64,000 bases of DNA from positions 434,001-498,000 of the forward strand of contig NZ_LR733303.1 in the NCBI RefSeq assembly GCF_902506105.1, given 5' to 3'. The position numbers and the translations under genes are program-made. Under the pieces are notes generated by a model, which was given only the letters and a program-made list of their open reading frames with translations, had not been told where the DNA came from and made no database searches. The stretch comes from Aeromicrobium sp. 9AM (GTDB lineage: Bacteria > Actinomycetota > Actinomycetes > Propionibacteriales > Nocardioidaceae). Of this stretch, positions 57,808 to 64,000 are shown one piece after another (position 1 is the stretch's first letter; each line of letters begins with the position of its first letter).

Positions 57808-58684
57808 GTCCGAGCAGACGGCGCGCATTCTCCTTGAGGATCAGGGGACGCGCCTCGTCCTTGATCTCGAGAGCGTCGAAGGCCGTCAGCCAGCGCTCGG
57901 GGTCGATGACTGGGAAGTCAGACCCGAACAGGACCTTGTGCTTGAGCAGGGTGTTGGCCTGGCGGACGAGCTGTGTCGGGAAGTACTTGGGGGACCAGCC
58001 CGACAGGTCGATGAACACGTTGGCCTTGTGCGTGGCGATCGAGATCGACGCGTCGACCCACGGCACGGCCGGGTGTGCCATGACGATCTGCAGACCGGGG
58101 AAGTCTGCCGCCACGTCATCGATCAGCATGGGGTCGGAATAACGCAGCTTGAGTCCCGCGCCTCCCGGCAGGCCCGCACCGATTCCCGTCTGGCCCGTGT
58201 GGAAGACCGCAATCGCTCCGAGCTCCTCGAGTGCTGCGTACAGCGGGTAGAACTGGCGCGAGTTGGGCTCGAACGCCTGAAGCGTCGGATGGAACTTGAA
58301 CCCCTTGATGCCGTACGAGCTGACGAGCCGCCGGACCCGATCCACGGAAGCCCGGCCGCCCCATGGGTCAACCGAACCGAACGGGATCAACACGTCCGAG
58401 TGCGCGGCCGCTTCCTCGGCGATGGCCTCGCTGGAGATGGCCGGATGTCCACTCGCCGAGGTGGCGTCGACCGTGAAGATCACAGCCGCCATGTTGAGCG
58501 CCCGGTAGCGCGTGGCGATGTCGGGAATGGACGGTGCGCGGTCCTCGGGGTTCTTGAAGTAGGCCGCTGATGCCTCCATCAGCTCGTCGTCGAGGGAGAA
58601 GTGGCCGTGGCCGTCGGTCTCCACGTGGACGTGCATGTCGATCGCGACGAGTGCGTCGACGTCGATCGTGTGGCCTGTGCTCAT
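57803..58684 (-). CDS. Amidohydrolase-2 family metal-dependent hydrolase/decarboxylase
   Basis: A 293-residue TIM-barrel enzyme (PF04909). The metal motif is IDMHVHVE near residues 16-23; GIKGFKFHPTLQAF, VFHTGQTGIG (near 160) and IVMAHPAVPWVD follow, and LFGSDFPVIDPERW holds the final Asp. Relatives include ACMS decarboxylase and resorcylate decarboxylases as well as hydrolases. AGGAGATTG precedes the ATG at 58684. It is the last gene of the MarR-controlled operon. The substrate is unknown, though an acid formed by the neighbouring CoA-type enzymes is possible. Confidence 0.83.
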   Translation of the reverse strand: MSTGHTIDVDALVAIDMHVHVETDGHGHFSLDDELMEASAAYFKNPEDRAPSIPDIATRYRALNMAAVIFTVDATSASGHPAISSEAIAEEAAAHSDVLIPFGSVDPWGGRASVDRVRRLVSSYGIKGFKFHPTLQAFEPNSRQFYPLYAALEELGAIAVFHTGQTGIGAGLPGGAGLKLRYSDPMLIDDVAADFPGLQIVMAHPAVPWVDASISIATHKANVFIDLSGWSPKYFPTQLVRQANTLLKHKVLFGSDFPVIDPERWLTAFDALEIKDEARPLILKENARRLLGL

Positions 58685-58710
58685 GGGCAATCTCCTGGTG
58701 GTTTGCGCGG

Positions 58711-59643
58711 TCAGGGCAGGACGGTGGCAGACGACTTGTGGGCCAGCAGCGCGAGCAGGAGGTCGTCTCGCTCCTGGATCAGGTGGCCCAGGTCGCGGCC
58801 GGCCAGCTCCTCGTCGACGCCGTCGACCAGCGCGTCGATGAGCGGGGGAGTGAGTCGGACGTCGCCGAGATCGTCCATCCAGGTCTCGGCCGCGGGGCCG
58901 AGGTGGTTCAGCACGTGCCGCAGGCCCCCATCGCCCCCCGAGAGGTGCTGGTTGGCCAAGGGACCGAGAACAGCCCAGCGGAGGCCGGGGCCATGCGCGA
59001 TAGCGGTGTCGATGTCAGCGACGGTCGCTGCGCCGGAAGCGACGAGTGAGTACGCCTCCTGCCACAAGGCCGCCTGCAATCTGTTCGCGATGTGCCCCGG
59101 CAGCTCTCGGCGTACGTGGATCGGCTTCTTGCCGACGCTCCGGTAGAAGTCGAGCGCCTGCTCGATCACCCAGGGCGCGGTCCGGTCGTTTCCCACGACT
59201 TCCACGAGGGGAATGAGGTGCGCGGGGTTGAACGGGTGACCGACCACAACGCGTTCGGGGTGGTGCTCGCACATGGCCTGGAGCAGCGAGGGTGTGATGC
59301 CCGACGAGCTGCTGGCAATGATGGCCTGCTGGGGCGACTCGCGGTCGATGGTCGCCAGCAGAGCACGCTTGAGATCCGGGTCCTCAGGACCGTTCTCCTG
59401 GACGAACGTCGCTTCAGCCACTGCTTCGGCGACGGTCGGTACGAAGACCAGCCGGCCGCGATCCGCAGTCTCGTGCAGGCCAAGGCGTTCCAGCGCCGGC
59501 CACGCGGCGTCGACCGCGTCGCGGGTGGCTCCTTCGGCTTCCGGATGAGGATCAGTGGCGACCACGTCGTGCCCGTGAGCCAGGAACAGTGCAGCCCATG
59601 ACCGGCCGATCACCCCCGTGCCGATGACCGCGATGCGACTCAT
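58711..59643 (-). CDS. 3-hydroxyacyl-CoA dehydrogenase family protein (carnitine-dehydrogenase-like)
   Basis: A 310-residue NAD-dependent dehydrogenase. The dinucleotide fold begins IAVIGTGVIGRSWAALFLAHGHDVVATD. SSSSGITPSLL carries the conserved Ser near 118, and VVGHPFNPAHLIPLVEVVGN contains the catalytic His of this family; GKKPIHVRRELPGHIANRLQAALWQEA starts the dimer domain. The single-domain layout resembles L-carnitine and 3-hydroxybutyrate-type dehydrogenases more than FadB. It overlaps the acetoacetate-CoA ligase gene by four bases, which suggests oxidation of a 3-hydroxy acid to a 3-keto acid. Confidence 0.83.
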   Translation of the reverse strand: MSRIAVIGTGVIGRSWAALFLAHGHDVVATDPHPEAEGATRDAVDAAWPALERLGLHETADRGRLVFVPTVAEAVAEATFVQENGPEDPDLKRALLATIDRESPQQAIIASSSSGITPSLLQAMCEHHPERVVVGHPFNPAHLIPLVEVVGNDRTAPWVIEQALDFYRSVGKKPIHVRRELPGHIANRLQAALWQEAYSLVASGAATVADIDTAIAHGPGLRWAVLGPLANQHLSGGDGGLRHVLNHLGPAAETWMDDLGDVRLTPPLIDALVDGVDEELAGRDLGHLIQERDDLLLALLAHKSSATVLP

Positions 59644-61613
59644 CGACCGGACCGCTGTGCTGCCGCGGCGACGAACGCGTCGATCGAGGTCGGATCGGCG
59701 AGCACGTCGAGTGACATGACGGCGTCCACTGGTTCGCCGAGCAGGATGCGCTTGACTGGCACCTCGAGCTTCTTGCCGGTGCGGTTGATCGGAATCGACG
59801 GGACCACCGTGATGGTGTCCGGCACGTGGCGGGGAGACAGCTGGTTGCGCAGCTCTCGGCGAATGTCGGCGTGTGATTCCGTGCTGATCTCGTGACCAAT
59901 CGCGGGAACGACGAACAGCATGAGCTCGCCCATGCCACCCGAGCTGTCCTCCAGGTGGACGACGAGACTGTCACCGACGGCGGGCAAGGACTCGAGCACG
60001 CCGTAGAACTCGGCGGTCCCGAGGCGCACGCCGCCGCGATTCAAGGTGGCGTCGGACCTGCCGATCACGACGCAGCTGCCGCGGTCCGTGAACCGGATCC
60101 AGTCGCCGTGGCGCCATACACCGGGGTAGGTCTCGAAGTACGCCGCGCGGTACTTGCTGCCGTCGTCGTCGCCCCAGAACCCGACCGGCATCGAGGGCAT
60201 GGGCACCGTGATGACCAGCTCGCCGCGTTCACCGACGACCTGCCGACCCAGCTCGTCGTACGCCTTGGCCGCCACGCCGAGGCACGCTCCGGAGATCTCG
60301 TTGACCCAGACCGGCTGGACCGGACTGCCCTGGACAATGCCGGCGCACAGATCTGTTCCGCCACTTCCCACGTTCAACAGGACGTCGTCGCCGAACTGCT
60401 CAGCGACCCATCGGTAGCCCTCTGCAGGCAATGGACTCCCCGCCACGGCGACCTGCCGAAGACGCCAGAGTCCGTGCTCCTCGCGTGGTCGGAGATCGTG
60501 CTCACGGCTCGACATCAGCAGACCAGGGCTGCAGCCGAACATCGTGACGTCGCACGCACCGGCAATGCGCCACTGCTCGGAGACGTCCGGGAACATCGGA
60601 TTGCCGTCGAACATGACGATGGAGGCCTTGGTCAGCAGCGTTGAGGCCAGCATGTTCCACATCATCCAGGCGGTCGTCGAGAACCACATCATCCGATCGT
60701 CTCTGCCCAGGTCCCAGCTCAGGGTGTGATTCTTGAGGTGCTCGAGCAAGATGCCACCGTGGCCATGCACGATGGCTTTCGGCTTGCCGGTGGTGCCCGA
60801 GGAGAACAGCACGAACAGGGGATGGTCGAACGGCACGGGCTCGAACTGCAGCGCGGGTGCGGCGTCGGCGGTGCCCACGAGGTCCGCCCAGCTGATGCTT
60901 CCCGCGGGTCCCTCGCCGAGATAGGGGACGTGGACAACTGCGCTGAGGCTCGGCAGCGCCGCGATGATCTGCACGCACTGCTCAGTGCGGTCGATCTCCT
61001 TGTCCCCGTAGCGATAGCCGGCGATGGTCAGCAGCACCTTGGGCTGCAGCTGCTCGAATCGGTCGATCACGCTTTGGGCGCCGAACTCCGGGGCGCAGCT
61101 GGCCCACACTGCTCCGAGGCTCGCGGTGGCCAGGAAGGCCACCAGGGTCTCGGGGATGTTCGGAAGATATGCCACGACCCGGTCGCCGCGTCCGACGCCG
61201 AGTCGTTCGAGGCCCTGTCGCACTTTGGCGACTTCGTGATGCAGCTGGTCGAACGTCAAGGAGTGTTCGGGACGCGTCTGGGAGTGCGCGACCACGGCAA
61301 CGGTGTGGTCTCCAAGGGTGTCGCGCAGCAGGTGCTCGCTGTAGTTGAGGCGCGCGCCCGGGAACCAGGAGACGTCCGGCATCACCCCTGGCTCGAGGTT
61401 GCCCGTGACAGGCGCGTGAGAGGTCACCCCGAAGTAGTCCCAGATCGCTGCCCAGAACGCGCCTGGCTCGCTCACTGACCAGTCCCACAGGCCGTCCCAG
61501 TCGCCTACCTGCACATCTCGCGTCTCGGAGAGCCACGAGATGAACTTTTCGACGTGGTGCTCCTTGGAGCGGGACGGGTCGGGGCTCCAGAGCAGCTCGG
61601 GTGTTTCGGTCAT
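59640..61613 (-). CDS. Acetoacetate-CoA ligase
   Basis: A 657-residue adenylate-forming enzyme. The P-loop LFSSGTTGKPKAIVHGHGGILLEHLKNH lies near residues 270-297, preceded by the AACS-specific N-terminal domain FISWLSETRDVQVGDWDGLWDWSVSEPGAFWAAIWDYFGV. GSGGTDLCAGIVQGSPVQPVWVNEIS and TLNRGGVRLGTAEFYGVLE are the later AMP-binding motifs, and NRTGKKLEVPVKRIL holds the catalytic Lys. It makes acetoacetyl-CoA from a 3-keto acid with ATP. It is coupled to its neighbours by four-base overlaps. Confidence 0.9.
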   Translation of the reverse strand: MTETPELLWSPDPSRSKEHHVEKFISWLSETRDVQVGDWDGLWDWSVSEPGAFWAAIWDYFGVTSHAPVTGNLEPGVMPDVSWFPGARLNYSEHLLRDTLGDHTVAVVAHSQTRPEHSLTFDQLHHEVAKVRQGLERLGVGRGDRVVAYLPNIPETLVAFLATASLGAVWASCAPEFGAQSVIDRFEQLQPKVLLTIAGYRYGDKEIDRTEQCVQIIAALPSLSAVVHVPYLGEGPAGSISWADLVGTADAAPALQFEPVPFDHPLFVLFSSGTTGKPKAIVHGHGGILLEHLKNHTLSWDLGRDDRMMWFSTTAWMMWNMLASTLLTKASIVMFDGNPMFPDVSEQWRIAGACDVTMFGCSPGLLMSSREHDLRPREEHGLWRLRQVAVAGSPLPAEGYRWVAEQFGDDVLLNVGSGGTDLCAGIVQGSPVQPVWVNEISGACLGVAAKAYDELGRQVVGERGELVITVPMPSMPVGFWGDDDGSKYRAAYFETYPGVWRHGDWIRFTDRGSCVVIGRSDATLNRGGVRLGTAEFYGVLESLPAVGDSLVVHLEDSSGGMGELMLFVVPAIGHEISTESHADIRRELRNQLSPRHVPDTITVVPSIPINRTGKKLEVPVKRILLGEPVDAVMSLDVLADPTSIDAFVAAAAQRSGR

Positions 61614-62428
61614 GCTTGCGTCACCCGCTTCGCTCGTCCGTCAAGGAATGCCTGCATGCGGACCTGAGCCTCGGGACTGCTGGTCGCGACGGCTGCCATC
61701 AGCGACTCCAGGAGGTATCCCTCGCTGGTGCCGGCGGCAGCGATCCTCGGCAATGCCTGCAGGATCGCGAAATTGGTGATCGGGCTGTTCTGGGCGACCG
61801 TGCGGGCCAGCTCGAGCGCCTTGGCCTCGCCGGCCCCATCGTCGACCAGGTAGTGAGATATGCCGATGTCCTGACCGTGCTGTGCGTCGATGACCCTACC
61901 GGTCAGCATCATGTCGGCCATGCGGTGCGCGCCGATCAGACGGGGAATCCGTACGGAACCACCTCCACCGACGAACAGCCCACGGCTGCCCTCAGGAAGG
62001 GCGTAGAACGTGGAGCGCTCGGCGACCCGGAGGTGCGTCGCCGAAGCCAGCTCAAGGCCGCCGCCGATGACCGCGCCGCGAAGCGCGGCGATCACCGGCA
62101 CGGACGAGTTCTCGATCGCCGCGAACGCGCGGTGCCACATCTGCGAATGCGCGACGGACTCGATCGGCGTCTTCTCCGTCAGGTCCGAGAGGTCGAGTCC
62201 GGCGGAGAAGTGCTCTCCCGCCGACGTGAGCACGACTGCCGCGGCCGTGGCGGGCAGGTTGGTGAACAGCGACTGGAGTCCGAGGACCGTGTGGTCGTCG
62301 AGGGCGTTCCTCTTGTGCGAGCGGGCGATCCGCACGACGGCGATGTCGTTGATCAGCTCCAGCGAGACGCTGTCGGGCAGGTCGACCGACGGGTTCGCTT
62401 GAGACGGAGTTTCGAAGTTGGATGACAC
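61610..62428 (-). CDS. Enoyl-CoA hydratase/isomerase family protein
   Basis: A 272-residue crotonase. AVVLTSAGEHFSAGLDLSDL provides the first oxyanion-hole segment, VPVIAALRGAVIGGGLELASATHLRVAERSTFYALPEGSRGLFVGGGGSVRIPRLIG the second, with Glu near 150 in LPEG. The GTG at 62428 is the only reasonable start and has GAGCGAG nearby. It is the first gene of the MarR-regulated minus operon. It could hydrate an enoyl-CoA and feed the dehydrogenase, or act as an isomerase. Confidence 0.87.
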   Translation of the reverse strand: MSSNFETPSQANPSVDLPDSVSLELINDIAVVRIARSHKRNALDDHTVLGLQSLFTNLPATAAAVVLTSAGEHFSAGLDLSDLTEKTPIESVAHSQMWHRAFAAIENSSVPVIAALRGAVIGGGLELASATHLRVAERSTFYALPEGSRGLFVGGGGSVRIPRLIGAHRMADMMLTGRVIDAQHGQDIGISHYLVDDGAGEAKALELARTVAQNSPITNFAILQALPRIAAAGTSEGYLLESLMAAVATSSPEAQVRMQAFLDGRAKRVTQA

Positions 62429-62447
62429 GGTGACTCGCTCACATTGA

Positions 62448-62466
62448 TTAACAGGATTCCTGATAA
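62448..62466. promoter_or_regulatory. Candidate MarR operator
   Basis: TTA-n-CAGGA-n-TCCTG-n-TAA is a 19-bp inverted repeat in the gap between the divergent enoyl-CoA hydratase and MarR genes. This size and symmetry suit a MarR dimer. The DNA here is AT-rich compared with its surroundings. A TAGGGT hexamer at about 62494 may be the -10 of the MarR gene. Confidence 0.65.
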
Positions 62467-62527
62467 TTATGAAGGGTGGAGCCCGAAAAGTCGATAGGGT
62501 GAGGCTGAGCATCTGAGAGGGCGTGCG

Positions 62528-62974
62528 GTGTCGATCAAAGGCGACGTGATGGATGAGTCGAGCTCGCCGTCCCTGCTTTACGCGGTCAAGCAGGTCGAGC
62601 AGGTCGTACGGGCGAGGCTGGATGCCGTCTTGCGCCCTCACGGCGCGACCGCGCTGCAGTACACCGCGCTCACGGTTCTGCAGCACAGGGACGGCATGTC
62701 GTCCGCCGAGCTGGCGCGCAATGCGTTCGTCAGACCGCAGTCGATGGCCGATCTCGTGTCGGCGCTGGAGTCGCGGCGGCTGGTGGTGCGCGTCAAGGAC
62801 GCCGCAGATCGCAAGCGGATCAACGTCATGCTCACGGACGAGGGTCGCGCCTTTCTGAGCGCCTGCGAGGCGGAGGTCGCTGACCTGGAACGCACGATGC
62901 TGCGCGACCTGACTGATCACCAGGTCAAGGTGCTGAGGTCGGCGCTCAACAGCTGCCGACGGTCGCTGGCTTAG
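62528..62974 (+). CDS. MarR-family transcriptional regulator
   Basis: A 148-residue regulator. LLYAVKQVEQVVRARLDAVLRPHGATALQYTALTVLQHRDGMSSAELARNAFVRPQSMADLVSALESRRLVVRVKDAADRKRINVMLTDEG-type sequence contains the complete winged helix, with recognition helix AFVRPQSMADLVSALE and the DxRK wing as DAADRKRI. GAGAGGG precedes the GTG; an ATG seven codons later is an alternative. It is divergent from the enoyl-CoA hydratase operon and presumably represses it, with a CoA ester or aromatic acid as likely ligand. Confidence 0.88.
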   Translation: MSIKGDVMDESSSPSLLYAVKQVEQVVRARLDAVLRPHGATALQYTALTVLQHRDGMSSAELARNAFVRPQSMADLVSALESRRLVVRVKDAADRKRINVMLTDEGRAFLSACEAEVADLERTMLRDLTDHQVKVLRSALNSCRRSLA

Positions 62975-62975
62975 C

Positions 62976-64000
62976 TCAGGAGATGACTACGTCTGATGTC
63001 GGGACGGCGCAGCAGATGAGCGTCTGTCCTGCTGGTGCGGGGGTCACCGGCTCGAGCGTGTAGAAGACATCGCCGGTGACCTTGACCGCGCAGGTGCCGC
63101 ACGCCCCCGCCCGGCAGCTTGCCGGCAAGCTCTGGCCCCGCTTGTCTGCAAGATCGAGAAGTGTCCCGCACGACGGGTCCCATTCGTACACCTGCCCGGA
63201 CCTGGCGAACTCGACCCGGAACGGCCCAGCTCGAGGTGCTTCACGCGGTTCCGGAACGTCGTGACGAGGGGAGTAGAACGGGTCGGCGTGGATCGCGTCG
63301 TCGCCGATCCCTCGCTCGGCCGCAAAGTGTCTTACGTCCTGGAGGAAGGTGGCGGGCCCGCAGACGTGAAGCTCGGTCTGGCTCGCATCCGTGATCAAGG
63401 AGCTGAGGAACTCACCGGTCGGTCGACCCTCGTGGTGGACTCCCGGGTGGGCGTCCGACCTGGTGAGGAAGAGATGGTGCCGCACGTTCGGCAGTGCCGT
63501 TGCCGCCCGCTCGATCTCGTCCCAGTGGGGGATGGCTTCGCGCGACCTGTCCACGTGCACGAAGTCGACGGCGCGGTCGCTGTTGGCGTCCTGCAAGGCG
63601 CGGGCGATCGACAACGCCGGGGTGATGCCGATGCCGGCCGTCAGCACGACCAGATGGTCTGGACCCTGCGGGTCGGCGGTGGCTTCACCGTACGGACCCG
63701 AGACCAGCACGTCGGCCGATGCGCGAAGGTCGTGGACGATCGGCGAGGCAAGTCCGTCCTCGAGTCGGCGCACGGTGATGCGTACGCCCCGAGCGTCGAC
63801 GCCGGAGATTGTGTAGTTGCGCCACCATGGCCGCTCGCCGGACGTGCCGTGGAGTCGCAGGTGCTGACCGGGCGCGGCTTGCGACAGTGTTCCGGTCGAG
63901 TCCTCGATCAGGAGGCTGGCGGCGTCTCGCGCGGGCGCTTCCACGCGCGAGATCGAGCCTGGCCGTGGCGCAGAACGCGCCTCGTTCACGGTCGCCCCGG
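62976..64000 (-). CDS. Ferredoxin reductase-type oxidoreductase with C-terminal 2Fe-2S domain, open at window edge
   Basis: At least 337 residues. An FAD/FMN-binding beta-barrel (PGQHLRLHG, RNYTISGVD near 59-67), an NAD-binding domain (VLTAGIGITPALSIARAL near 120, ELHVCGPATFLQDV near 218) and a C-terminal plant-type ferredoxin with CRAGACGTCAVKV (near 295-307) and a fourth Cys in LICCAVP. A GTG at 63989 is possible, but the frame stays open to the window end. The order fits oxygenase reductases, or the C-terminal half of a MOSC-FNR-ferredoxin fusion whose N-terminus lies outside. It would pass electrons from NAD(P)H to a partner oxygenase. Confidence 0.82.
   Translation of the reverse strand, partial: GATVNEARSAPRPGSISRVEAPARDAASLLIEDSTGTLSQAAPGQHLRLHGTSGERPWWRNYTISGVDARGVRITVRRLEDGLASPIVHDLRASADVLVSGPYGEATADPQGPDHLVVLTAGIGITPALSIARALQDANSDRAVDFVHVDRSREAIPHWDEIERAATALPNVRHHLFLTRSDAHPGVHHEGRPTGEFLSSLITDASQTELHVCGPATFLQDVRHFAAERGIGDDAIHADPFYSPRHDVPEPREAPRAGPFRVEFARSGQVYEWDPSCGTLLDLADKRGQSLPASCRAGACGTCAVKVTGDVFYTLEPVTPAPAGQTLICCAVPTSDVVIS

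Noticed and set aside
57803-58684. Specific call as aminocarboxymuconate-semialdehyde decarboxylase
   Set aside because: Only the amidohydrolase-2 fold is visible and none of the neighbours belong to the kynurenine or nitrobenzoate pathways.
1-64000. tRNA, rRNA, CRISPR arrays, insertion sequences, prophage or attachment sites
   Set aside because: No transposase, integrase, regular repeat-spacer pattern or tRNA-like cloverleaf was recognised. The observed repeats are short operators and hairpins.

Overview
The window is one continuous stretch of high-G+C bacterial chromosome, densely coded on both strands. It contains about 62 protein genes, no RNA genes, no mobile elements and no CRISPR array. 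GTG starts, four-base ATGA/GTGA gene overlaps, F420-type and PPOX-type flavoenzymes, a fused PcaD-PcaC enzyme and at least seven apparently leaderless promoters point to an actinobacterium. A soil-type member near Nocardioides/Aeromicrobium is my inference. No stretch longer than about 285 bases lacks a gene, and the longer intergenic gaps hold recognisable promoters, operators or terminators.

Layout, left half. 1-2869: an edge-truncated TetR repressor divergent from an ABC-2 export pair. 2900-6117: a large secreted beta-propeller/phosphoesterase protein and a DUF1801 protein. 6207-15915: a sugar-acid catabolic island with a ribose-type ABC importer, lactonase, FadR-type regulator, enolase-superfamily dehydratase, two dehydrogenases, KDPG-type aldolase and a PfkB kinase. 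15934-20727: small housekeeping or unknown genes (VOC, EEP nuclease, nucleotidyltransferase, F420/FMN enzymes, DUF2200, Gfo/Idh, HbpS-like). 20768-22497: a second ABC-2 export pair. 22601-31838: an amine or amino-acid oxidation island with two FAD amine oxidases, aldehyde dehydrogenase, SDR, polar amino-acid ABC importer and HAD hydrolase, under a GntR regulator. 31884-36500: a GntR-controlled aminotransferase, semialdehyde dehydrogenase and decarboxylating dehydrogenase operon.

Layout, right half. 37219-45573: a complete protocatechuate branch of the beta-ketoadipate pathway (pcaHGB, pcaDC fusion, pcaFIJ) divergent from an IclR regulator and pobA. 45645-57796: a poorly characterised amide-related island with a YtcJ-type amidohydrolase, amidase, MaoC-like protein, TetR regulator, NDP-forming acyl-CoA synthetase and a complete Opp/Dpp-type importer. 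Four similar 16-bp operators appear to tie these genes into one TetR regulon. 57803-62974: a MarR-controlled operon with enoyl-CoA hydratase, acetoacetate-CoA ligase, a 3-hydroxyacyl-CoA-dehydrogenase-type enzyme and an amidohydrolase. 62976-64000: a ferredoxin-type oxidoreductase that runs to the window edge.

The islands share one logic: a local regulator, an importer, peripheral oxidative or hydrolytic enzymes, then delivery to pyruvate, a triose phosphate, succinyl-CoA or acetyl-CoA. The observations most worth following are the TetR regulon with four matching sites, the recurrent leaderless promoters with exact 7-base spacing, and the chemistry of the sugar-acid cluster, whose kinase and aldolase do not fit a simple 6-deoxy-sugar pathway.
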